Shown one piece after another: positions 18,372-26,751 of a stretch of DNA of 64,000 nt. This DNA is from Bradyrhizobium sp. BTAi1 (GTDB lineage Bacteria > Pseudomonadota > Alphaproteobacteria > Rhizobiales > Xanthobacteraceae). Position 1 is the first letter of the stretch, and each line of letters opens with the position of its first letter. The notes beneath the pieces are model-generated. The model searched no databases, was not told the DNA's origin, and worked only from the letters and a program-made list of their open reading frames with translations. The DNA is taken from the NCBI RefSeq assembly GCF_000015165.1, contig NC_009485.1, positions 5,165,501-5,229,500 of the forward strand, read 5' to 3'. Both the position numbers and the translations under genes were made by a program.

Positions 18372-19223
18372 ATGACCGCTCGCGCCGACCTCGCACCGAA
18401 GACGCGCCTCCTTGTCATGGATATCTTGCAGTCCCTCGGCATGGATGTGTCGAAATGGGCCGACATGAAGGGTGGGGCTACCCGTGCGGCCAGCAATCCT
18501 AAATACTGCTACAACTGGTCTTTCCTTCAACCAGGCGAATTTGTCGTCGCCTGCCTTTGGTATGAGAGCCTCAAGCAGCGCAGCGGCGAGCTCTATTACG
18601 AGATCAATCGAGGCAAGTGGATTAAGCCTCGAACCGAGCCCGGAACTGGCAGCTCAAACAAGCGAGCAAACGATTTTGACCAGCATCTCTGGCTCGCCTA
18701 CAGCGAGGCTCTTCCGCTTCGCGTCATATTCGTTGATGGCCCACAGTCCGATGGCACTAAGCCGTCTAAGGTCAACGCCCGCCGACTCGACGACACTGCT
18801 TGGGCAATCACTGAGTACGACCTCGCCACCGGTCGCTGCGTTATGGTTCGCGGTACAGCGCCGCTCCCAGTCAAGATTAGCGCAGAAGATCTTGAACTGT
18901 CTGGCTTCGAGGGCACCGAGAGAAGCCGATTTGTAATCCATCGCCGACGCGAAGGTGCGATGCGCCGGGCGAAGATAAGCGAAGCACTCAGCAAAACTGG
19001 CAAATTGGTCTGTGAGGTGCCCAAGTGCGGATTTGATTTCGAGGCTCGCTACGGCAGCTTAGGTAAGGGTTACGCTCAAGTCCACCATTTGACTCCTCTC
19101 CACAAGGCTCCTCCTGAGGGGCGCAAGATAAAGCTGTCGGACCTGGCTATCGTGTGCGCGAACTGTCACGCAATGATCCACGCGGGCGGAGAGTGCCGCG
19201 AACTTGCTCGGCTCATAAGATAG
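18372..19223 (+). CDS. HNH endonuclease-domain protein
   Basis: 283 residues. The C-terminal HNH fold is clear: CEVPKCGFDF, QVHHLTPLHK (catalytic His pair) and CANCHAMIH, giving a four-Cys zinc site and the ββα-metal active site. The N-terminal 190 residues are an unassigned domain starting MTARADLAPKTRLLVMD. Modification-dependent (McrA-like) restriction enzymes share the fused architecture, so DNA defence is plausible, but the N-terminal specificity was not identified. AT content and Ser/Tyr-rich coding differ from the neighbours, suggesting a separately acquired gene. Confidence 0.75.
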   Translation: MTARADLAPKTRLLVMDILQSLGMDVSKWADMKGGATRAASNPKYCYNWSFLQPGEFVVACLWYESLKQRSGELYYEINRGKWIKPRTEPGTGSSNKRANDFDQHLWLAYSEALPLRVIFVDGPQSDGTKPSKVNARRLDDTAWAITEYDLATGRCVMVRGTAPLPVKISAEDLELSGFEGTERSRFVIHRRREGAMRRAKISEALSKTGKLVCEVPKCGFDFEARYGSLGKGYAQVHHLTPLHKAPPEGRKIKLSDLAIVCANCHAMIHAGGECRELARLIR

Positions 19224-19257
19224 TAATTGGGTTTCCGACGGCTCTGGGAGAAGAGAG

Positions 19258-20157
19258 ATGAAGGATGTACGCGAGTGGAACGAGAACGACTTAGATGACC
19301 TAGTCGCAGCGGACCAAAAGGAAACGACCACCCTCGACTACAAGGGTTCGGCGGCGCTTGCCTTTAAGGACAAGACCCCACTCAAGAACTCAAAAGGCAC
19401 CCTCGGGGAAAAGCACCGACATGATCTGATTTGCGACGTCGCAGCGATGGCCAACGCGGAGGGTGGCCTGATAATCTACGGCATTAGGGAGCGCAACGGC
19501 GGCTACCCTGATGGGATTGACGACGGAGCGGACCCCAAGATGGTCAGCGCCGAGCAGATCGAGCAGATCATCCTATCCAACATCAATCCGCGCGTAGAAG
19601 GCTTCGTCGTCCATCGAATAGACTTGAATTCCAAAGGCAAGGGATCATGCGCCTTCGTTATCTCCATCCCCAAGGCGCATAAGAACGCACCGCATCAGGC
19701 GGATGACAAGCTGTACTACAGGCGCCACGATGCGACCAAACTCGTCATGGAAGACAATGAGATCCGTGACATGATCGCTCGCAGCCTAGAGTTCGGCAAG
19801 AAGTTTGGTATTGCATGGGACCTACTCCTCGAGATTCGCCGGATCGTAGCGGCGGCAAAAGCGCGCCAACAAAGCCGTGCTATTTCTGGCGGGGTTCCTG
19901 GAAAAGATCTTATGATCACCGTATCCCCAAGCTTACGCTCCTCGGGTGTCGCGGTTATGTCGTTCCCTCAGCCTCTCCGCATGAAAGCCGCGAGGCTCAT
20001 CAACACCGTAGATGAGTACAATTCCTTGGTTGAGCTCTCTGATGGGCAACATGTGCTCGCAGGAGCAGCGCAATTTGTGACGCTACTAAGACAGCTGGCG
20101 CAGGACGGAGAGGAGATCTGCGCGGGACTAGAGGAAATCCTCAAAGACCAGCCGTAA
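19258..20157 (+). CDS. AlbA_2 (Schlafen-like) domain protein
   Basis: 299 residues, preceded by GGGAGAAGAG. The N-terminal half matches the AlbA_2/Schlafen-type domain: ETTTLDYKGSAAL (the E..xxx..K motif near residue 22), NAEGGLIIYGIRER (near 65) and KLYYRRHDATKLVM (near 150). The C-terminal half is unassigned and helical. Proteins with this domain act in transcriptional control, RNA cleavage or phage defence. It lies 34 bp after the HNH gene and may form one unit with it. Confidence 0.7.
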   Translation: MKDVREWNENDLDDLVAADQKETTTLDYKGSAALAFKDKTPLKNSKGTLGEKHRHDLICDVAAMANAEGGLIIYGIRERNGGYPDGIDDGADPKMVSAEQIEQIILSNINPRVEGFVVHRIDLNSKGKGSCAFVISIPKAHKNAPHQADDKLYYRRHDATKLVMEDNEIRDMIARSLEFGKKFGIAWDLLLEIRRIVAAAKARQQSRAISGGVPGKDLMITVSPSLRSSGVAVMSFPQPLRMKAARLINTVDEYNSLVELSDGQHVLAGAAQFVTLLRQLAQDGEEICAGLEEILKDQP

Positions 20158-20289
20158 AGGAGAGCTGAGACGCTTCGGAACAAGCGAAGATGGCCCTGGG
20201 AAAAGGTCCAGGGCTCTGTAGCATAGGGTAAAATCTTTATATCGATGAGGTGATTGCCAAGGAGCTGATTTGCCCGTTAGGCGGCAATC

Positions 20290-20700
20290 ATGCAGCAGGT
20301 TCGCAAATCAGTCACTGACATTTCAAGCACCAACCGCTCCCGCGTGACGAACGGGACGCGGCTGCTCATGGGGGTTGATGGCCGGAGCGCTCAGGCGCGG
20401 CGCTTCCGGGACCTCGTCCGGAGCTACGAGAGCGAGTTCGAGAGCACAACGGAGGCAGATCGCAGCCTGATCAGGCAGGCGGCCCTCTTGGCCCTCAAGA
20501 GCGAGCACCTGCAGGCGGCCGAGGTCCGGGGCGAGGCCGTAGACGCCGACACCATCACCAAGCTAGCCGGCCAGCAGCGGCGCGTCCTGGCGGACCTACG
20601 GCGCAAGGCGGAGGCTCAGGCGCCTGCGCCGCTTTCCATCCACGAGCACCTGTCCCGCCACGCCGAGCCCGCGCACGACGCGGAGGAAGCTGAGGACTGA
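20290..20700 (+). CDS. Terminase small subunit-like protein
   Basis: 136 residues; its stop overlaps the start of the large terminase gene. It contains a helical region RRFRDLVRSYESEFESTTEADRSLIRQAA-like and a charged C-terminus, the size and place of a small terminase. No helix-turn-helix signature is certain, so the assignment rests mainly on position. The start could also be an internal ATG (MGVDGRSAQ, 20371). Confidence 0.55.
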   Translation: MQQVRKSVTDISSTNRSRVTNGTRLLMGVDGRSAQARRFRDLVRSYESEFESTTEADRSLIRQAALLALKSEHLQAAEVRGEAVDADTITKLAGQQRRVLADLRRKAEAQAPAPLSIHEHLSRHAEPAHDAEEAED

Positions 20701-22148
20701 TGGCCAAGGCGACCAAGCCCAAGACCGGCGGGCCGCGCGCAAGGGCCAGTCTAGCGCCCCCCAGCATCATCACGGCCATGGACGATCCGGCGCTCTTCGA
20801 GCCGTTCTTCCGAGGGGAGTCTTGGGACGGCTGGCGCGCCGTCCTCAAGGCGGCCTACGGCCTGCCCATGTCAGACCCCGAGCACGCCTTCTTCCGAACC
20901 GTGGCGGGCGACCGCGCTCCGCCGCCTGACAGGGTACGGGAGATGTGGTGCGTCGTAGGCAGGCGCGGCGGCAAGGATGCGGTGGCCTCCCTTATCGCGG
21001 CCTCTGCCGCCGCGCTCTTCGACCAGGAAAACCGCCTGCGTCCAGGCGAGCGCGCCCTGGTCATGTGCCTCGCCTGCGACCGCGCCCAGGCCAGGATTAT
21101 CCTCAACTATATCCGCAGCTACTTCACCGACCTGCCACTCCTCGCGGGCATGGTGACGCGGGAGACCGCCGAGGGGTTTGAGCTGAGCAACGGCGTGGAC
21201 GTGGCGGTGGCCACCAACAGCTTCCGCGCCGTGCGCGGCCGGCCTATCCTGCTCGCCGTCTTGGACGAGGTGGCGTTCTGGCGCGACGAGAACACTGCGA
21301 AGCCAGACGAGGAGCTCTACCGCGCCATCACACCCGCCATGGCGACGCTGTCCAACAGCATGATCATCGGCATCAGCTCGCCTTACCGAAAGTCCGGGCT
21401 GCTCTACAAGAAGTTCAAGAGCCACTTCGGCAAGGACGGCGACGTCCTGGTCATCCAGGCGCCGACCCGCACGCTCAACCCGACCATCCCCCAGGAGATT
21501 ATCGATCGCGCGCTGGCCGAGGACCCGGCCGCCGCCTCGGCCGAGTGGATGGGCGAGTTCCGCGACGACATCGGAGGTTGGCTGCCGCTGGAGGTCATCG
21601 AGTCCGCCGTGGACCAGGGCGTCATGGTCCGACCGCCGCAGCCCATCCACATCTACCGCAGCTTCTGCGACCCCAGCGGCGCGCGGGGCGACAGCTTCAC
21701 CTGCGCCATCGCGCACGAGGAGTACGGCAGCGCCGTGCTCGACTGCCTCATCGAGATCAAGCCGCCGTTCAATCCGATGGAGGCGATTGGGCAGATCGCG
21801 CGGACGCTGCGCGAGTACGGCCTGAACGAGACGACGGGCGACCGCTACGCGGCCGAGTTCAACGTCGCCGCGTTCGCCTCCTGCGGCATCACCTATCGCA
21901 ACTCGCCGCGCGACCGCTCCGCGATCTACCAAGACGTCCTGCCTCTCTTCACGTCGGGACGGGTGCGCCTGCTCGACAACCGCAGACTCGTCTCGCAGTT
22001 CGCGGCCTTGGAGCGCCACACCTCTTCGGTCGGGCGAGACCGCATCGACCACGGCCCCGGCGGCCACGACGACCTGTGCAACAGCGCGGCTGGCGCGCTC
22101 ATCACGGCGTCCGCCGCCGACCGCCGACCGCAACTGCTGTTTGGCTGA
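20700..22148 (+). CDS. terL: Phage terminase large subunit
   Basis: 482 residues. ATPase domain: Walker A variant VVGRRGGKD (about residue 84-92), Walker B LLAVLDEVAFW (about 182-192), coupling motif GISSPYRKS. Nuclease domain with RNase H-like acidic motifs FCDPSGARGDSF, AAEFN and GGHDDLCNS. These are the parts of a DNA-packaging motor. No portal or capsid gene follows, which is odd for a prophage and suggests packaging into another phage's particles or decay. Confidence 0.85.
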   Translation: MAKATKPKTGGPRARASLAPPSIITAMDDPALFEPFFRGESWDGWRAVLKAAYGLPMSDPEHAFFRTVAGDRAPPPDRVREMWCVVGRRGGKDAVASLIAASAAALFDQENRLRPGERALVMCLACDRAQARIILNYIRSYFTDLPLLAGMVTRETAEGFELSNGVDVAVATNSFRAVRGRPILLAVLDEVAFWRDENTAKPDEELYRAITPAMATLSNSMIIGISSPYRKSGLLYKKFKSHFGKDGDVLVIQAPTRTLNPTIPQEIIDRALAEDPAAASAEWMGEFRDDIGGWLPLEVIESAVDQGVMVRPPQPIHIYRSFCDPSGARGDSFTCAIAHEEYGSAVLDCLIEIKPPFNPMEAIGQIARTLREYGLNETTGDRYAAEFNVAAFASCGITYRNSPRDRSAIYQDVLPLFTSGRVRLLDNRRLVSQFAALERHTSSVGRDRIDHGPGGHDDLCNSAAGALITASAADRRPQLLFG

Positions 22149-22167
22149 CCAGAGAAGGAGAAGTCTG

Positions 22168-22323
22168 ATGAACACCAAGATCAACGAACACAGGCCCACC
22201 CCCAAGGGCATCGAGCCGTACAGGCACTCGTCGGGCACGGTCCGCTCGCCGAACGACGCCGGGGGCGAGGTGCCGCGCAACCAGTACAGCAACCAACAGC
22301 CTGCCAAAGGAGAGCAGAAATGA
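22168..22323 (+). CDS. Small hypothetical protein
   Basis: 51 residues starting MNTKINEHRPTPKGIE, with a strong AGAAGGAGAAG ribosome site. Its stop overlaps the next start (ATGA). Polar, no membrane segment, no family recognised. Confidence 0.55.
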   Translation: MNTKINEHRPTPKGIEPYRHSSGTVRSPNDAGGEVPRNQYSNQQPAKGEQK

Positions 22324-22613
22324 TGTCCCACACGATTAGCCGCATCCACGCCGTCTCGGTTGACGCGCCGAAGTTGGCCTACGTCCCGAACAACCTCAAC
22401 CCGAACGCGCTCGTGGACGCCCTGCGACGGCTCAACCTCATGGTGCCGACCGGCCTTGCGGCCGCGGCGGCGTCGGGCGGCGCGCTGCGCGCCAGCGGGC
22501 ACGCCTACACGATCCAGGAGGTGGACGCGGCGCTCGCGCGTACGGACCTCGGCATCGGCGATCGCCTCAAGATCAAGGCGGCCATGGATCGCAACGGCAT
22601 CTTGAAGCGGTGA
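22320..22613 (+). CDS. Hypothetical protein
   Basis: 97 residues, coupled to the preceding ORF by an ATGA overlap; a second ATG follows directly at 22323. The C-terminal part (HAYTIQEVDAALARTDLGIGDRLKIKAAMDRNGIL) is a compact helical segment that looks like a small DNA-binding or adaptor domain. No family recognised. Confidence 0.55.
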   Translation: MMSHTISRIHAVSVDAPKLAYVPNNLNPNALVDALRRLNLMVPTGLAAAAASGGALRASGHAYTIQEVDAALARTDLGIGDRLKIKAAMDRNGILKR

Positions 22614-22653
22614 GGCGCGAAGCACCAAACGATACTTAGGAGCGGATTGGAGC

Positions 22654-23433
22654 ATGGGCATGATTTTCAAGACCAAGGCAAGGGAAGCGACGTTGGCACC
22701 ACAGGCGGAGGCCAGACCGGACGGGCGGGAGCGGCTGCGCTTCTTCGCGGACGAGCTGGTCAAGGCCAACGAGGCCGTGGCGGAGCTGGAGGTGCGCCTG
22801 GATCGGCTCACCGGCATCATCCAGGACGCCGAGCTGGCGCAAGCCACCCTGCAGCAGGCCATCGCCGAGGACGGCGGCGTGGGGCTCGCCGAGTACGCCG
22901 CAGGCAGGGCCCAGGACAGCGATATTGCCCAGCTCGTCCAGGCCAAGGAGACGACTGCCAAGGCTGCGGCCGCCGCCCGTGACGCCGTACCCAACGTCCA
23001 GAACATGCTCAGCCGTGCGCGCAACGAGGTGGCGCGCCTGGAGCAGCAGAAGCACGACGAAGCGCTCCGGTACCTGAAGCAGCGCGCGGACCACGTTGCG
23101 CTCCAGTACAAGCGCATCTTCGACGCGCTCTGCCGCTCCCACGACCAACTCGTCGGCATCTCCGCCGCGCTATCCGCGACCGGCGAGCACGGCGGCGAGA
23201 TCAGGATGAGTTCGACGCCCATCCAGGTGCCCCGCTTCGACCTGCCGTCAGTCGCCGATCCCAACGAGTTCCTGCCGACCATGACCCACCGGCCTGCAGA
23301 CATCGCGGTGGAAGACGCGACGGCAAATTGGCTGGAGGCGCGCAACCGCCTGAGCCAGGACACCGAAGCCAAACTGGACGACCTCATCGGCCCTGCAAAC
23401 GAAAGGAATGACGACGATGACCGTGCTCACTGA
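22654..23433 (+). CDS. Hypothetical coiled-coil protein
   Basis: 259 residues, very rich in Ala, Glu, Gln and Arg in heptads (about residues 20-155), so a long coiled coil. The C-terminal 80 residues are polar and Asp-rich at the end. A phage scaffold or tape-measure-like role is possible but nothing supports it beyond location after terL. Confidence 0.55.
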   Translation: MGMIFKTKAREATLAPQAEARPDGRERLRFFADELVKANEAVAELEVRLDRLTGIIQDAELAQATLQQAIAEDGGVGLAEYAAGRAQDSDIAQLVQAKETTAKAAAAARDAVPNVQNMLSRARNEVARLEQQKHDEALRYLKQRADHVALQYKRIFDALCRSHDQLVGISAALSATGEHGGEIRMSSTPIQVPRFDLPSVADPNEFLPTMTHRPADIAVEDATANWLEARNRLSQDTEAKLDDLIGPANERNDDDDRAH

Positions 23434-23638
23434 CCTCAAGGCGCTCAGCCTGAGTCAAAACGCCAAGACTGTTGTTGCGGCCAAGGGGGCCGATCTCGCA
23501 GCCCTGCTATTGCTCGCCCAGCAACACACGATCGAGCTCCAGGCAGTCCTGAAGCAGATCATCGCCCATCATCCGTCAGGCGGCGGCGACGCATCGAACT
23601 ACGCAGCGCTCGGCGCGGTACTCGCACAGCTGGCATAG
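23417..23638 (+). CDS. Small hypothetical protein
   Basis: 73 residues from the ATG at 23417, which has AAAGGA 9 bp upstream; another ATG at 23408 is too close to that site. It overlaps the end of the coiled-coil gene. Sequence is Ala/Leu-rich (ADLAALLLLAQQHTIELQAVL) and probably one amphipathic helix pair. Confidence 0.5.
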   Translation: MTVLTDLKALSLSQNAKTVVAAKGADLAALLLLAQQHTIELQAVLKQIIAHHPSGGGDASNYAALGAVLAQLA

Positions 23639-23736
23639 CTCCGGATTCAAAAAACGCGCCTCAGACTTGGAAATTGGACCTGCGGCGTGATCAGATCGGC
23701 GCAGATCTACGCTGCTCTATCTACGACATATGCTGA

Positions 23737-26217
23737 CTAAAATGGCTCACTACCTACCTTCTCTCCGGCAGTGTTAGGCGACAAAAGATCTGCGACTTCT
23801 TTCAACAGCACGCGAACCTTAAGCCGATCGAGTTGGTTGATGGCGTGGCGGATGCGGTCCACTTCAAACTCGCGACGACGAAGCGATGCTGCATCACGAC
23901 GCAGGCCGCGAGCCGCTCGATCTAGCAGTTCTTGGCCAAGAGAAGACGTCTTGAGCCTAGCTCCGATTGCTCCTTTGAGCCAAGTATCTAAACCCAGATC
24001 CTCCTTCCACAACGCAAGCGTTACGAGAGCAAGCATGGTGCGCTCTAGCGAACCCCGACTTGTATGCGCGGCTGCTTTGAAACCCCACCCCATCAAGAGT
24101 TCTCGGCACCGCTCCAAGACGGGATGACTTTCACGCTGTATTGCATCGAGCGCTGTCCCAAAGAGGAGTTCTGGGATTGAGAAGGTCTCGACAAACTGGA
24201 TTGCCCCGATGTCTTCGGGTATCCAAGAGATCACCGAGATCAGCCCGACGGCATGCTTCTCCAGCTCTTCGGCAACGTAGTCATTTGCGGCTGGCGCTTT
24301 TGAAAGAGCGACCAAAAGCATAGTTAGACGCTGGATCCAATGAAGACTGTCGAATGTGAAGTGAGATCTCTTTTCGATAGCGAGGAGGAGCAGAGTCTTT
24401 TCCGTGCGGTAGAGCTCCTCTGACCAGGTCTCGAAGTTGCGTAGGACCGCTTCTGCGGCTTCGTCGTCCTCCTTCGCCGCAATGACCGCATCACACAACG
24501 AAGTGAGCTGTTCACCCAAAGTATTCGACTTGGTTAGCGAGTAGTACGGCGCCAAGTAGGCGCCATGCGCATTCTCCAGCGCTGTATCTGGCACCTCTAG
24601 AAACGCTCTGACCACCAGCTCTACAGAGTTGCGGAGCTGACTTGCAGCAAAGCCTATGTCTCGCTCTGGGGTGCGGAGCAAATCAAAAGTGATTTTGGCA
24701 AACTGCTCCATGCCTGTGAGCGTCACTGGGCGATACTGTTGCTTCACAGCACCTACTACCGAAAAGATAGCTATTTTATCCACCAGAGTAGTTGTTTCGT
24801 TGGGATCACCAGCGACCAGAATGCTTCTTGCCGCTGTTCCCATTAGCCGAAGTCCTTCCATAGCCAGATCAGGCAAATTTCGCGGAAAGACCTGCTCAAC
24901 AGCGTCGGTCAGGTAACTCGCTGCAAGCTGAGCATGCTGCTTTGTATCGAACCCAGTAGCCGCATAGTCGATGGTCAAATATGTCTGAACCAGACCGCCG
25001 AATGTCGTAAGGATCTGACGAGTGCCTTCTTCGTCTCCACGCCCTATTGAAACGCGCGAAAGTCGTCGCAAGTGCTCAAGCGTATCATTGATGAACGCGT
25101 CAGTTGCTTCGGGTATCTCGATTATTGGATTCGCCTGGAAGAACGTTTTTCCTTTTGCTGCCACATAGCTCGCATTTACGAGAACCACGGCCTCTAGTGC
25201 ACGAGCAGACACCGCGAAATCATCTTGTTCGGCATAACGGCGAGCGAACGATATCGCGTGGGCAACGGCGCGTCTTGCTGTCACCGTCCATTGCGGATTA
25301 GCCCGAAAAAACGCTAACCGCGGCAAATCATGCGTTGATCGAGAGTCCTCGCTACCGTCTTTGCCGGAGAAATTCACAAGCGGTGCCATGCGCTCTGCGC
25401 GTCGCGCCCACCTTTTCAAGTCCGTTCGTGCATCATCCACCAACAAACGGAGTTGGACAGCTGGATTGATGAGGTCAAGAGCACGCCAATAGCCATATAA
25501 GAACAAGATCAAGATCAGCAGCGTTCCCCAAGACGCTGCAACCAGAGCAACGATCGCCCAACTGCTATCTGGAACTATCGAAAGGGCCGAGATAACTATC
25601 GCCAATATAAAGGTGCTGGCAAAAGCGCTGAGTAATCTTGGATCTGCACTTAAGCGCCGGAACAATCCATGTGGCATACGGGCAAAATTCAGCTGGACTG
25701 CTATCATTACGATAGAAAAGCCGATGGCAGTCGCCCCCACTAGTGCGCCACCGATGGTAGCGAGTAGAGATCGCAGGGCAGCGAAACGCTCGGGATTAAA
25801 ATAGTCCCCCGTCGATTTCTGGATCACGGGCGCCAGCAAAAAGCTCAAAATCACTGCGAGACCCAACGCAGCGACAACAACGACTCGGGAGTGTCTCTCA
25901 ACTTTGCTTTGAACGTTGTACCGAAAACGTAACAAGCGTTGATCAAGGATTGCCAAGCATCTCCGCGCTCGTTCTGACGCCTTGGGCCGCCAGGTGCGGT
26001 TGAGGTACAGTGCGAGCCCCCTCCCCCGCCTGATCGCTCTACGCGCCCACCGAACGAGTTCCTCCGGTCGCAAGTACGATTTGAGCTGACTGCGCCAACG
26101 AAAACGGGGTTTAAGGACCAGAACCTTGGACTTGCCCGCTGCAGCCCTCGGCATCCCGATTTTTCGACATGCCCTCCAGATCGGACGCCACCAGAACTTG
26201 AACGAATCGCTCATCAC
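23737..26217 (-). CDS. Large DUF2254-like membrane protein, element cargo
   Basis: 826 residues. A basic N-terminus of about 105 residues (RRAIRRGRGLALYLNR) precedes four transmembrane helices at about 108-130, 147-175, 192-213 and 218-246. The second, ATIGGALVGATAIGFSIVMIA, then VQLNFARMPHGLFRR, resembles the DUF2254 membrane core. The remaining 560 residues are a soluble, helical, unassigned domain. It is the only - strand gene of element 1 and the last before the right att site, a typical place for a cargo or defence gene. Function unknown. Confidence 0.7.
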   Translation of the reverse strand: MMSDSFKFWWRPIWRACRKIGMPRAAAGKSKVLVLKPRFRWRSQLKSYLRPEELVRWARRAIRRGRGLALYLNRTWRPKASERARRCLAILDQRLLRFRYNVQSKVERHSRVVVVAALGLAVILSFLLAPVIQKSTGDYFNPERFAALRSLLATIGGALVGATAIGFSIVMIAVQLNFARMPHGLFRRLSADPRLLSAFASTFILAIVISALSIVPDSSWAIVALVAASWGTLLILILFLYGYWRALDLINPAVQLRLLVDDARTDLKRWARRAERMAPLVNFSGKDGSEDSRSTHDLPRLAFFRANPQWTVTARRAVAHAISFARRYAEQDDFAVSARALEAVVLVNASYVAAKGKTFFQANPIIEIPEATDAFINDTLEHLRRLSRVSIGRGDEEGTRQILTTFGGLVQTYLTIDYAATGFDTKQHAQLAASYLTDAVEQVFPRNLPDLAMEGLRLMGTAARSILVAGDPNETTTLVDKIAIFSVVGAVKQQYRPVTLTGMEQFAKITFDLLRTPERDIGFAASQLRNSVELVVRAFLEVPDTALENAHGAYLAPYYSLTKSNTLGEQLTSLCDAVIAAKEDDEAAEAVLRNFETWSEELYRTEKTLLLLAIEKRSHFTFDSLHWIQRLTMLLVALSKAPAANDYVAEELEKHAVGLISVISWIPEDIGAIQFVETFSIPELLFGTALDAIQRESHPVLERCRELLMGWGFKAAAHTSRGSLERTMLALVTLALWKEDLGLDTWLKGAIGARLKTSSLGQELLDRAARGLRRDAASLRRREFEVDRIRHAINQLDRLKVRVLLKEVADLLSPNTAGEKVGSEPF

Positions 26218-26447
26218 ACCCGCCCTCTATGCTCGTAGATGCATGAGAGGCAAAGGTGGTCAAGGATTTCCGATACCGTCAGCCGACCTCAGGAGGCCGT
26301 CGTTGACGAACGGAGCCCGACCTGCTCTAAAACCAGCGCTGGGACCGCGGGCGGCGTGTTCGTTTACCTAGCGGTTTACTCAGGAGCATCGATGAGCCGG
26401 ATTGCCAGTTTGTCGAAACGGCATAAGCTCTTGTTTTCGTTTGGATT
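26218..26447. promoter_or_regulatory. Element-borne DNA upstream of tRNA-Arg
   Basis: 230 bp between the divergent cargo gene and the tRNA. Because the chromosomal 5' half of the tRNA is stranded at 10604, the promoter that now drives the intact tRNA must lie here. A weak candidate is TTGCCA at about 26403 with CATAAG about 17 bp downstream. This is a guess from sequence only. Confidence 0.35.
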
Positions 26448-26524
26448 GCGCTCGTAGCTCAGCTGGATAGAGCATCGGATTTCGATTCCGAGGGTCGGGA
26501 GTTCGAATCTCTCCGAGCGCGCCA
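26448..26524 (+). tRNA. tRNA-Arg (anticodon TCG)
   Basis: 77 nt with encoded CCA. Acceptor GCGCTCG pairs with CGAGCGC, the D arm is GCTCAGCTGGATAGAGC, the anticodon stem TCGGA/TCCGA encloses loop TTTCGAT, and the T arm is GGGAG-TTCGAAT-CTCTC. The anticodon TCG reads CGA and other CGN codons. It is the integration target of both elements: nt 1-40 are repeated at 10606-10645 and nt 53-77 at 56319-56343. Confidence 0.95.
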
Positions 26525-26751
26525 GGCCTTTCTTCGCCACCCTTCGCCCGCCATCGCCGACCATCACCGAAGCGCACGATAACACTTTGTAAGATCGTGA
26601 TTTTTCGTACTGTCGGCGACTGCAGCGTACCATCGGCGATCGCCGGCGAGCTCCACCAGACCGTCCATTTGGCCATCCCTCGATCTGAGTTAGAATCCCC
26701 CTGACCTGAAACGCTGCATTTTTCAGCGAGGGACAGGAGTTCGAATCTCCC

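Larger units (their letters stand above)
10646..26447. mobile_element. Integrated element 1, phage-satellite-like, in tRNA-Arg
   Basis: About 15.8 kb bounded by the 42-bp repeat 10604-10645/26446-26487. All genes up to 23638 are on the + strand in a phage-like order: integrase, AlpA-like regulator, small ORFs, primase/VapE replication protein, recombinase, HNH nuclease, AlbA_2 protein, terminase small-like and large subunit, small proteins. No capsid, portal, protease, tail or lysis gene was recognised. A membrane-protein cargo gene on the - strand closes the element. Size and gene set fit a phage satellite or heavily reduced prophage. Confidence 0.75.

Noticed and set aside
20871..23387. 838-residue open frame on the - strand opposite terL
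   Set aside because: Antisense to the terminase and coiled-coil genes, no recognisable domain, and broken composition; the + strand genes have overlapping starts and motifs.
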